64,000 nt of DNA from Linepithema humile (Eukaryota > Arthropoda > Insecta > Hymenoptera > Formicidae), in contig NC_090131.1 of the NCBI RefSeq assembly GCF_040581485.1, forward strand, positions 19,480,532 through 19,544,531, written 5' to 3'. This document shows, piece after piece, positions 25,441-37,200 of this stretch (positions are counted from its first letter, which is position 1; every line of letters begins with the position of its first letter). A program made the translations under genes and the position numbers. The notes below the pieces were generated by a model. The model searched no databases. It was given only the letters and a program-made list of their open reading frames with translations, and was not told where the DNA came from.

Positions 25441-27705
25441 TTTTAGAATATATATATAATGAAAAATTTTAATAATTCAAAATAATTTTATATTTTATAA
25501 TAACTTAAATTCTAACTTTATTTTTTACACATTGTGAAATACCGTTTGAAATACCGTATGTAATTCACGCGCATGATTTTTCACGTGTACAATACATAAC
25601 ATAGAGTTTACATAAATCTACGTCAATATTCTTTGGACAGCTCCCAAACATAAAACTTGACAATGCCATTACAGACGCATCACAACAGACCGACCTTATC
25701 GGCGATGTACGGAACGCCATAACAGAACGAGGGTAAACCGAGGCGCAAAAATATCCAGAACGAAGACAGGCGACGAGAACGAGGAACAGCTGTCGGTTTG
25801 GCCCCGATTGTAGCTACGATGACGTTCACGCGCGTGTCACTCGCGTGTCACATTTCGCGCGATGGCTCTTTTTCCCGAAATTGACCACCAATGGATGTGG
25901 AATAATCCAAAAAAAGAACAGTCTCACCCAAACATTTTTCATGTGCAACAACCCGGTGCATTGTCCCGCGCAATTTTCAATAAAAACCAGTATATTTTTA
26001 ATGCTCGAATTCTTCAATCAATTTAAAAGACAACACATAATTAATTAAACTGAGGCTAAATGAGACTGATAAAGCCAGAAATATTCCGCGATTTCGATCG
26101 TACGTGCGAACGTTGCTTTCAACCGACACGAGAATTTCTTTTCCTGGAAAAGTTTACTCCATCGAGCTTGCAGGCAATTTCACGATCCGGATCTCGCGTG
26201 CGGCAGAAATCGTTTATCCGACTCTTTTCTTTTCTCTTTTCTTTTTTTGCTTTTTCTTTTTTTTGTTATCGAAGTCAGCACCTAGTCTCCGGCTTTTCTA
26301 CAGTGCGGCAAGTTCGTAACGAGTTCCATCGATTTCCTCCCGCGGCGGTGTATTGAAATAAACCAAAGGAACGCGGAGATGTTCCGCGAAGAACGGGAAA
26401 GAAAAGCGGAGCGACTGCGTGAGCGAGTGGAAAAGCCGCAATAAACGGAAGCTACCGTCCATGCAACCGGAAATGAATCGCGAGTAAGACCCGGTGTAAC
26501 GGAAGAGTAAGCATCGAGAGCGAGCCGCGTTTTCCTTCTGTTTTACTTCCCTCGTCGGAGAGAAGATGATTTAATGATATTTCCCTTTATAGCGCGGACG
26601 TCTGCCTCCAGTGTAAATAGGACCACACTTAAGCACGTACAAAAATGATTCAATAAACAGGAAAAAAGATCCTACAAAAGAAACCGTCTAAAAGAAGCAA
26701 ATATAACGTATTTTTCATTACTATGCGTTTCACGGGAAGCACATAGCTTTCGGGGAGTGCAAAAAATCCTATCATTGGTCGCGATATAATATTTTATTTC
26801 ACAGCGAGTAGACGGCGGATTCTTCGTCATATTTATCGCGTAACGTATCACACTCGTTAAAGAAAAAAATATCAGCGTGTAAAATCCGCGGGTAATCCGC
26901 GGGTGGCATAATTGCAACTTCTAGAATTATTATGAGAGCTCACGTTGCTTCACGGTTTACCGATAAAAAGAATCAGCCTTGAAGGGGAGACAAAGATAGG
27001 TCGGAAATATCGCAGACTCCTCTACCTCCCGGTTGCCACGGAAACGGTTGGGACACTTTTGATAAGGTGCGACCGTGATCTCGACCCTTCGCGTGTTCGG
27101 TTTATTCGGGGAAAATGGTCGCTACTACCTTGCGTTCGCGCACGAACGATTTATCCCGCAGCTGTTGTATGTGCTTTTTCTTTGTATCAAAAAGAAAAAA
27201 ATAAAATGTACGTAAGAATACATATATCGCAATAAGAACATAAGAAAAAATATATAATTGTGAAAATTCTATATTCTCACTGAATGTATAAAAAAAAAAT
27301 AAAATAAATGCAGATGATTCATCGCTAATTAATTCGGTATGCGACGAGTGAAGTAATTACCGGCGATTTTAGCGCGCATGCTGAGATCAGACAAGCCGAT
27401 TTCGCATTGTTACGAAACGGTGACCAAACAATCGTGCCGTGTGCCAAGACAAGTATGAATTTCCCGTCAAGGCGCATCGTGCGAGTAATAATTAGCAACA
27501 TTAAATGTCAGCTTGAAGAACCTCTTCCCATGCTTCAATGAATCGTCTCATTCTCTTGGAACGAGAATCGATATTATTTCACGACTTGGAAGCAGCAGAG
27601 ACGATGTGTTATATATAGAATATTCTCTCCGTCATTCTCAAATCACCGAATAATGTCGATTATCTTCGTTCAGTTAAAAAATATTGACCTCCTTAAGTCA
27701 TTCAC
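25441..27705. other. Gene-free stretch
   Basis: AT-rich DNA followed by a moderately CpG-rich zone at about 26360-26540. Contains a pyrimidine tract at 26220-26268 (TTTTCTTTTCTCTTTTC type) and a direct repeat AATCCGCGGGT twice at 26883-26904. No recognised gene or RNA. Confidence 0.5.
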
Positions 27706-27731
27706 AAAAAAAAAAAAAAAAAAAAAAAAAA
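27706..27731. repeat. Poly-A run (26 bases)
   Basis: An uninterrupted A run following ATTCAC. It could be a retroposon tail, but no recognisable retroelement body lies upstream on the plus strand, and no target duplication is evident. A plain homopolymer is the simpler reading. Confidence 0.9.
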
Positions 27732-27847
27732 GAAAGATATCGATCACTGATTGCAATTATCGCAATTCTCACGTATCGGCAGTGACACGTAATTCGTGGT
27801 TCATTTAGCTCGCCTCACGGTCGCGTTCATGGTAATTATTTTCAAAC

Positions 27848-28020
27848 GCCACGTGGCGTAGATATAAGAGCGCCTTCGCCGGTGGGAGAGAGCGTTGTGC
27901 CACGAGGTAAGAATGCGACGAATGCGGGGGCTGGCGCTTCGACATGCAGCATAGTTGCGCTATGTTATATTAGAGATGGTCGCTGATCTCGGATGTGGCC
28001 GCAGAATACACAATGTAAGT
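27848..28020 (+). promoter_or_regulatory. Candidate E-box/TATA promoter with splice donors
   Basis: A 10-base palindrome GCCACGTGGC (27848-27857, a CACGTG E-box with symmetric flanks) is followed five bases later by TATAAG (27863-27868). Two good splice-donor words follow: GTAAGA after CACGAG (exon end 27906) and GTAAGT after ACACAAT (exon end 28014). Between them an ATG at 27976 opens 13 codons (MVADLGCGRRIHN) directly up to the second donor. Together these resemble a short promoter plus first coding exon. No consensus initiator is seen about 30 bases after the TATA word, and the peptide is not recognised. Confidence 0.25.
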
Positions 28021-29700
28021 TATTCTATTTATACGGTTACACGATCGCGGAGGGAATGAGGGAAGCAGAACGAGAGGGAGACCGATTTCGCAACGCGCTC
28101 TCGTCAACGTCGCGTTTTACGCGTCGCGAAGTTAAAACGGAACGCAGTATTTTGAGGACTCGTCAAACGTAACGTAACGCGCGCGCGCGTGCTTAATCGT
28201 GATTTATTTCTAGCAGCCTGCTCGTTATCGGAAGATCAGACCGCGCGACGGAGTCTACGCGCAGGAATCATCCTCGTGACGAACGAACCCAAAATTATTA
28301 CAATTTATTAGCGTATCATCTGTCTAATCATCTGAAACAATCTCCAACTTTCGATAAACGATTGCTAAATCGCTCATATTTCCGACTATTTTTTAATATA
28401 ATGAAATATATAGAAATAAAAATATAAAAATAAAAATGTGAGAAATATAAATTTAATTCAACAAACTATTTTTAAATCTGGAAAACTGTACGCTTTACCC
28501 ACACAATATTAATTGCAAACTCCTTTGTGTGGAATACGTTAAAGAGATAATATACGAATTATGTCTCATAAGCGCGGCGCAAATATCTAAGATTTAATTA
28601 AAACCGCTTGAATCGGGGGAACGATCTCGCCGTCTTAAACGAGGCGGAACGTCGCGAACGATCGTGCAGGAACGCACGAGTAACGTCTCATTGGGTACAG
28701 ATTGACCTAATTACCGAAAGAAAACGTCTGGCGCGCGCGACTCATCTCACTAGCGCGCTTGGTGCATTGCCTGCTTTTCCGTATATAATTGCAAATCGTC
28801 TTCCATTCACAGCGTCTTACGACATGAAAGAACATTGAAATTTACGACATTCAATATGATTTACAAGAATATCGCCGAGTGATAAGTCTTTACGCAGTCC
28901 CGAATTTAATGATTAAAATCATTTGTTTTGTCATAATTCATTTATCATAAATAGATTTTTTTAAATCAATATTTTATAACAAGAAGCAAGCAGCAACAGT
29001 TTAAAATAAAATTTTGAAGAAAGCTATTGATATCGCAATATCACTTATATATATTAGTGACTATCAATATAAGCATATCTGCCTACTGCGAGATTAACAT
29101 TGCGCTCAGCATCTGCAACAGGAGATGCGTATTTTCACGAGGGTATTTCGCAACGAGAATGGCATATGTATGTGTAAATGTCTCTCGTGGTAAGGACTTC
29201 GTTCTCACCGTAAAGCACGGTTTTATTTGCATAGCCGTTTTCCGGCGAACGCAACAGTGCGCGGTAGTTTGTCAATACGATTATGACAGATTTATCTGCA
29301 ATAAAATGCACGTGTATATATGATGCGCGTCATCGCCGTGTTTTCCAGCTACTTTCAGCTTAACCTCGCGTTTTGCGGTAAGCGAGATCCATCTACAGAT
29401 CACGCAAGATCAACAAAAAGCGGGTTATGAATATCAACTCATTTTCTCAGCGCGCATTTAACACTTGATATATATATATCTAATTTAGGATATGCTTCTA
29501 AGGTGCAGCTCGTAATCAAGATACATTATACGACCGTGAAAAAGTCTGCGTGAATCACCGTTTGAAATGCAAAACGTTCGTTTCGTAATGCGCAATTTAT
29601 CCGCAACATACGTGACAAAAAAGCGCGATCAGTAAGAGAAAAGGATAGAAAAGTAAGAAAAAAGGAAATCAAGTAGAAATAGAAAGGGACGAACATAGAC
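28021..29700. other. Gene-free, mostly AT-rich stretch
   Basis: Starts with a CpG-rich patch to about 28270 that includes an alternating ACGCGCGCGCGCGTGC run at 28177-28192. It then becomes AT-rich and finishes with a purine-rich stretch at about 29630-29700. A GATATATATATATC palindrome lies near 29467-29480. No recognised gene. Confidence 0.5.
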
Positions 29701-31000
29701 AGAGGTGCGGACTGTTCCGCTTCGCGCGAAAAGAATGAAAAGGATAGTTTACTTTCTCAGCTCGATGCTGTCCCGCCAAATTTCCGGAGCAAGAGATTCC
29801 TCACGTCATCCTTCCTCGTCACGACTATCCTTTTTCTTCTTCTCCTCTCTTCCTCCTGTTGTTTTTTTCCCGACACAAGTTACGACACAACACAATCGCG
29901 AGAAGTGACAAGAACCGCGCGCGATCACTCTCGGTACCGTGATCTATCTAATCACCGATCGATCAAGGAAACGATTCTCCTGCGATCAGAATTGCGCCGC
30001 TCCTTCACACTCCGACCGCGAGCGAACGCGCCCCGTTATGGCGCCGCGTACTGCGATCAACGACGGTACAACAACCACCGCGGCGTAACACGCGCCTACA
30101 AATTCCCATCGCTCTCCGTTTTCGCGCGACGCGGATCAACGGCGGCGCGGTCGCCGGGTTGCAATTTCTCTCTCACCGGACGGAAACAGCGCGCGCGCGA
30201 CGTCGGATTACGGACGACGACGACGACCACGACGACGACCGCGACGGCGACGAGGCACGTCGACGACGATGATAATCGGGCACGCGAGGACCCTCTTCCG
30301 CCGCACACGATTCGCCACCACCAACAACGGAGAAGCACGACGTTTCTCGTGGATACCGCGGCAGCGCCGTCGCGTGGCCACTCGACGAAGCGACGTAGGA
30401 GAGCGAGCGAGAGCGACTGACGCGGGCCAGTGGAAACAGAGAGCGGTGCACCGGCGCGCGTGTCGCGCCTACTAGTGGAGTAGAACGGCGAGCGGCGCAA
30501 CGCGGTGCGCGGAACGCGTATTCACCGCGCCGCGTTCTCTCCACTCTCCGAGAACGCGTGATAGAGAGAATCGCGCGAAAAATGCACGTCAACGTGTGGA
30601 CACTCACGTGAAACGAAGATCTGATCGAAACCGACGGCAAGGAGGCTGCGCGCGCGACGTAACTAAATAAGCGCACAACGAATATGAAACACCGATCCGC
30701 AATCGCGCGTTTTCAGCTGCTCACCGCGCGCTATCGCGCAGCGCTCTCGACGTCGAGACACCCACCACCTGTATAATGTATTCGATCATCCCCGCCGATC
30801 GTCCCGCGACCTTCCGCCGCCGCTGTGAAGGAGGCGTCCTGCCGCCTCGCGCACACGCGTTTCGTTACGCGCGTGCTCACTCTTTCGCTCCCCGTCCCTC
30901 GCGCCCTATCCCTTTTATTGCTCCTTCTCTCTTGCGTCATTTGAATTCAACCGTGTCCACGGTGAAACATTTATCTCTTGACCATTTTGAATAACTTCTG
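29701..31000. other. Strong CpG island, possible promoter/first-exon region
   Basis: One of the most GC- and CpG-rich parts of the window. It opens with a pyrimidine tract at about 29815-29870. It carries a GAC trinucleotide tract at 30212-30273 and has overlapping open frames of 134-171 codons on both strands, which is a composition effect. A good minus-strand splice donor (GTGAGT, plus positions 30607 to 30602, after TTCAC) and a second one near 30725 suggest a 5' exon transcribed leftward. No recognisable coding sequence was found. Promoter identity is an inference from composition and donor sites. Confidence 0.4.
30212..30273. repeat. Imperfect (GAC)n trinucleotide tract
   Basis: GAC units with occasional ACC, GGC and GAG interruptions, reading GAC on the plus strand. 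Same repeat type and orientation as the tracts near 9.53, 55.27 and 61.93 kb. Confidence 0.85.
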
Positions 31001-34000
31001 TGATTAATGCGATTTTTCTTCTCCGCGGGCATTGCATTGCGAAATTGCGCGAATATGCGAAATATAACGCGCGCGCGCAAGAATCATAAATATTTCGGGA
31101 ATATATCTTTAAAGAAGATAAAATGAAAAAGATATACAATAAGCATCTATGTGATAATATATGTCTCACAATACTATGAAATAAACAGTTATTATCGTAG
31201 CCCTAAAAATAACTACTCTTAATAATCAATTTTTAATCAAATTTACTAATCCAATCAAATTCGTTCGCTTGTGTGATAATAAATTTTATTAAAAATCGTT
31301 AGGAGTGGCCAGTTTTAAGATCACAACATTACGTAGGTATATTAGACTCAAGGCAATATCGACGCTGCTACTTAAGAGGTATCGTAAATCCCATTAATGT
31401 CGAAAAGATGAATAGAAACTTCATAAAACATCGCGTGCGTTGTAACGTGATATTCAATCCGCGTCGAGGCGCGGCGGCAAAACGACTCGCGCGGATGGAT
31501 CGAAGAAAAACAAACGATTCTTTTTTTAAGATCCCCGCGGCTTCGGGAGAGGGATATATCTCCGATACAGTCCAGCGCGAGGAGAGGCGTGCGGACAAGC
31601 TTGCTTTCATAGTACAAATGTTATCGTTCGATCCGCGCCGCCCGTAGTATGTATTCCCCCGCGGTGCCGAATGCAAACGTTTGTTTTCGCAATCCGCGGG
31701 GCGCGCGCAGCCGCGCGTTTAGGGCAAAAAAAGGTGGGATATGCTGAAGCGTGGTTTATCGAGCCGGAAGCGGACGCTCGGAAGTGAGGAAGACAGAGAG
31801 GGGGAGCGCGTACTCTCGCCGCCCAAGTCATAATCGGCTTGCGTTCGCATATTTCTCGCCATGATCCCGCAGATAACGCCAGGAGCCTAAAGAATTGCAA
31901 CGCGTGCGAAAATTCGATCAAGCTTTCTCACAAAAAAGCTGTAGTAAAATAAACCAATAACAAAATATCTATCGTTATGTTACGTTTGAAAACATTTAGA
32001 ATTTAAATAGAGAAGATGATTTCTTAAGTCTCTATGTAAAACTTAAATAGAACAAGCAATTAGTTAAGTTACATCGCTTTAGGTCCGCATAATCGTAAAC
32101 TTTTTAATTTATTCGCATCGATCTTCCTTTCTGTGTATTTTAATTTAAATTCTTGGAGCTTATTTTTTACTTTCGACGCTACCGCATGCGTGCAACGGAG
32201 ATAACGCTGATCTATTTTCAAGCGAACGAGATCGACGCGGTGCGTCGATAAGGGAAAGCCGCGAGTTGACGGCGGTTAAGCGCATTAGCCGGGAAAATTA
32301 CGGTCCCGGGGCCGCAAAGAGCATAAGGACTGAGCGGCGGAACGCGTGACCGTAAATCGCGATAATGGTGCCCTGGTCTTTTTACTCGTTCCTCTAACGG
32401 CGTATGACCTCTTTCTCTCTCTTTCTCCCTTTCGCGAAATTCACGACACGCAGGCCCGAAAATTTAGAGTCCGTTCTCTAATAGATTTACGAAGTGAGGA
32501 GCAAGCGCGGCTTCATTTGTCTCGCTCATCTAATTAGCACTCGTGTAAACTAAATAAAGTCCCTGGGATTTATTGAACGGGTGGCATATACCGGATACTT
32601 GATCTCACGAGGAAAAGCCGGCAAGCATTTGTCGTAAATTAATATACATTTAACGAAACATTAGTCGTCTAAAATGGGGTGAGAATAAAATGCGTATGAG
32701 AATAAATACGTAAAAAATTGAATTTTACGCAAAAAATCCGCTTTAAGAAGTTCTTATTTTTATCAATCGCAATTTCGAAGAAACCATAGCAAACAAAATA
32801 TTCAATATCTCTTGAAAAGTAATGGATTTCCATAAATAAATTCAGAAATATAAATAATAAAAAACCTTATTTTCTGTTAATTTCAAATAAATAAATTTTA
32901 CTTTAATACATATTTTATTCAAAATCCTGCAGCTAAAAAATTTAATATCACAAACTGGAAAACTCGATTCTAAATTTTTTATCACGCAGTTGCGATCACA
33001 TCACGCATAGCTATGCATGGCCTTGACCTGCAAGGAAAATTCTGAAACGCCAAGTAATGGACGCGGCTATATTCTGTTTGACGTTGATCGCTTAGACAGC
33101 GAGTGCTCAATCGCATCGCCGCGATAATGTTATTAAGTGCGTGTGCAAATAAATTGAGTTCTATCCCTGCATCGCTCACATCGAAATGCCGTTACATTCA
33201 CATTCACACCTAACGTATTGTATATATAGCTCGGAAATCATCTTGAAATTTTCTGCGCAGTCGTAATAATTTAAATATATAAATGTATCTGATACTTATA
33301 GTTATGAACATTTAAGAAATCTTTAGTTGAGAAAAGCTTTTCACAAACAAAATATAGAGGAAGTATTTGTAGTTTAAGCCAAACAGTAAAATTGCATAAT
33401 ATACAAATATACAATAACAATAATAGACTCTTATGCTCGTGCAGAGCGCATAATCATGCAACTATTCGAGAAATTTTTAATGACTTCTTGAGAAGTAAGT
33501 GAACCTCAGCATTTGCTTATTCGCGTTCTGATCTCGCTACGTATAAGGCAATAAATTTCGTTTAAAGTAGCGTATCTCGTGCTGCAAACATTGCCTTCTT
33601 CCATCTGGCCGACGTGCTTTGAAGGTACGGGATTTAATTAAAATATTCCATGCGCTTTTCTCTCTCCTGTACGCCGACACGAAGTACGCTTGCACGCTAT
33701 ATAAGTATTTCCCTACCGAACACAATGCACAATCCGAGAGCTATGCCGAGATGAATTCTCTGGCCATTTTTTCACGCGAAGACGCGTCCATTAGCGAACA
33801 TTGCATTTCGCTTTCGCTCTTTTCCAGGAGTCACAATTATTTCAATCGGCTGCTACACGTTGATGTCATCAGATGGGAAAAGATCGAGTGCGATGCAAGC
33901 GGCGATAATAAAAACGACGTTCGCTGTCTATTTATTGCTCGAGAAACGTCACGTCGGGCGTCGTCATGCATTTTTGGCAGAGAATCAACTCAACGACGAA

Positions 34001-35080
34001 TCGCGCACTCTATTCCGCTCTACGCTCTATAGCCTAGGCATCGTCGTTTCATTCATCATGGTTCATTTGATTAAAGCCCACGCACGACTTTATGGCTGCG
34101 TTTCGCGTGAATCGTGTGCATCGTGGCCGTGGAATGCTTCCAAAAGCCGGCGGAAACGCAACAACAACGTCGGCTGCGAAAAGAGCTTATCGGCTACCGG
34201 AAATTTTCGCTTATGTACGTTCGCGGAAAATTTCGCTGAATCTACAATGCATGCACGTATGTTGCGGCCTCCGTTAATGAGCATTCCGATATTTTACCGC
34301 TTCCGGTTAAATTATGTGCGCGATTAAGAACTATGCGAATCGCAATGCACGCATGCAGTTTCGTAACATCGCGTGCCTGCGTATCGTATTAAAAGTTCAC
34401 GAAACCTTTTCGCGGCACGATTGCGAGATAACAGATTTGCATTTCGGAGATCTCGAGCAATATATACATTTTTTTATTATTATTTAATTGAAAAATGTAT
34501 TGATAAATTGTGATCAATCAAATAATCAGTGAATTTTATTCTAATTTATGCATGTTCCCACTTTTAAATAACAATTTCTTAATATATAAATAAATTTATT
34601 TGACTGCTTGTGTCTGATTAAATCTAAATAAAGATTGCTTTCGGTGAAATAAAAAATTTAAGGAAATATTAATCATGTGTTTTATATTATGGAAAGAGCA
34701 TATATTTTTGTCGCTCATGTCAGTGATTAAAGTTTATTACTTCCCGTGTGCACGCAAAGCTATTTGCACGTTTCATGCTGCGATTTCGTAACTGCGATTA
34801 AACACGAAGGGGACACGACGTGACATTAAAGACAGCTCCAAACTTTCCAATCTGCTTGTTATTCGTCACAATTTTGCGAGCATGTGAAATAGCCGTTGAA
34901 TAAATGCAGTCCTCTTTTTTTTCAAAATCGCTAGATCACCTCGCTATCGATCAATCGACATACCGTCCTTCACTCTCTTTTTTTTTTATATATATATATT
35001 TCGAAATGCTTCGTGTAATGCTTGGGGAGCCGATTGCGACAGTGGATGCTGAAGCGCGAGCACAAAAATAGCTGACAGAT
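31001..35080. other. Gene-free, largely AT-rich stretch
   Basis: AT-rich with CpG-rich patches at about 31430-31860 and 32200-32350. Alternating ACGCGCGCGCGCA lies at 31067-31079. A T/TA run (TTTTTTTTATATATATATA) lies at about 34978-35000. A TATATAAG word near 33698 sits inside the open frames of 33.6-34.3 kb. Apart from the orphan ORF listed at 33863 nothing gene-like was found. Confidence 0.5.
33863..34327 (+). other. Orphan ORF, 154 codons, unrecognised
   Basis: A plus-strand ATG-initiated frame begins MSSDGKRSSAMQAAIIK and runs 154 codons. Near residues 57-73 it has a hydrophobic stretch (LYSLGIVVSFIMVHLI) that could be a single membrane-spanning segment. The C-terminal half is basic and cysteine-containing (RESCASWPWNASKSRRKR). 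No family is recognised. A second plus-strand frame (33619-34032) is also open over part of it, showing that the local composition is stop-poor. No TATA/polyA/splice context clearly supports expression. Chance or a decayed coding sequence is more likely than a live gene. Confidence 0.12.
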
Positions 35081-37200
35081 AGCCGACTGAATGGTGTTAC
35101 CGCTGCGGTGGCCCGTAGATTACCGCGCGGACCGGCGAAACTTCGTTTTTGACAGACAGGTCTGTTATTACTGTCACTCCGGCTCCCTTCGCAGCCCCGA
35201 CGGCGGCAGCGGCAGCGTTAATCCTTTCGTCACCGTGTCCTGCGTCCTGTCAGCGTCCGTCGAATTACTTTAATGAGGAATTGTGCACACTGTGTTGAAT
35301 ACCGTCCGCGCGCCGGCCGTCGCGGCAGCGGGTCCGCGCGATCTCGCATTGACTGCAGTTTAATTAACTTTTTAGCGCGTCGCGCGCTTCGTCCCGTCCA
35401 ACTCACATTTTACCGGCGCTTTGTCCCTTCGTCGTCGTACTGTCGAATGCGTTTCCCCGGGAAGGCGTGTTTGATTTAACGTGCAAACATACATCTCTGA
35501 CGGCCAAACTACATTTCATTGAAATATTTGGCAAATGTACATACGCAATATACTTGTAAAAGACACTAGAGTTTTATGCGGTGGTAAGAATGCAAACGAG
35601 AACTCTCTAATTTATGCAGTGGAATTCGTACTTACGGCTTATGTTAGCGTAAATAGAACGATGAATGAAAAAAGGCGCGATAATCTCGTTTGGTCGCAAA
35701 TGAAATCTAACAATTCCGAACAAAAGCACTCCCGGCGAGAAACACAGGCCATTCATTTTCGAGTTTGAGACGAGTTCGAGGTGAATTAAGTCAGCCGCTA
35801 TAATCGAACCGCGGGAGCAATCGCAGTTCCTTCCAGAATAATGCCCGGTAACTTTTCCATTTAACAGTGACTGTAAATCCGATTCTAAAACTGCGTTTTT
35901 TTTTAACCCGCGGGATTGGGGAAGCTTTTCGTGACTGCGAACATACACAGTCTGCATTTAATTAGCACCAAATATACTATATTCTTGTCCCGACGCGATT
36001 GGACTTGGAATAGATATGGAGTTATCGCGTGCGAGTTGAATTCCGTGACCTTCCAAAGTGACGTTTTTCCTTTTTTTTCCGCTAGATTGTCGGTAGTGTG
36101 AATCGAATTAAAATTCCGTAGCGTCGTTACAACCCTCGTACAAGAGTCTAAAGCAATGCCACTGAGAAAGGAAAGGGAGAAGGAAGGGTGAGAACATGCC
36201 GTGCAGCATTCCACGTGCTTGCGTGACTACGAGAGTTTCAGGGTCGTTTCGAAGGCAAGCTGACGGAACTGAATTGCTCTTTCTTTCACCCTCGCATTGT
36301 TGGTGTCGTACTTAGCCGCCGCTTACTTGGCCAAAAATCCACTTTAATATGTACTCGGGAAAATTGGCTTTTATTTCGTACGTATATCGTGTATCTGAAT
36401 CTAAAAGAGACTTTGCTATATAAATCACAGCAAGAGGAACAGATTTCTATTTCTCATGTAAGTCTATATATTATTGAAAGCAACTTAAAAATTAATATAA
36501 AAATTGATACAATAAGTTGTAAAGTTTGCAATAAAAAATCAACCGTCTGCTACGCGGAAGTTTTGCTTAGAATGCACTATAACATTTCGTCAACAGAAGA
36601 CGAATAATCACGCATAAACACTTTGATTGTACTCTCTACTTCAGTCGACGCACTGTCAATCGCGAAATCAAAAGCACGCGAAAGTAACGACGCTTTTGGA
36701 GAAGTTTGCCGCGGTCCCCAGACGTCGTCGTCAATCAGGAAACGAGGGCCGGGCGATTCCTCGATTTTCAGTCTGGAAAAGTCCCGGCAAGTTCGGCGCG
36801 GACTCGTTACACAGACGGGAAGAGAAGACGTACGGCGCGGGCGAGTGTTTGCCTTTCGCGAACGCGAGGAGAGAAAGTCCTGGGTAAATTCGCCTCCTTT
36901 CGCCCGCGGGCGGGTCGGCGTTCCCGCCGCCATCTAAGAAGGATCGATTCGTCTAAGGGCAACAGCTATCCGTTAACGGGACGGAATAGCCTCCGGGGAG
37001 AAATCCTGGAACCGTGCACACAGAGCGCGCGGCCCGTCGACTTCCAAGACGCGCAGGCATCGTGGCGTGGCGTTTCGCTCGCGTCCGGACCCCCAAATTA
37101 ATGCCTGTCCCTCGCAGTAACTTATCCGCCGACTCGGTATATTATGGTACACGATCACCGTTCGCTGACGAATGGCCGAGTGTTTTCCAGAGAGAAAAGC
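35081..37200. other. Stretch with two CpG-rich blocks
   Basis: CpG-rich blocks lie at about 35080-35480 and 36620-37150, separated by more AT-rich DNA. Minus-strand donor words GTAAGTACG (near 35632) and GTAAGCGG (near 36325) have good consensus, but no acceptor-bounded open exon was found with them. Overlapping frames on both strands at 36.6-37.1 kb are open for 104-131 codons without recognisable content. Confidence 0.4.

Noticed and set aside
27706..27731. Poly-A run as a retroposon tail
   Set aside because: No retroelement body, internal promoter or target-site duplication was recognised next to it.
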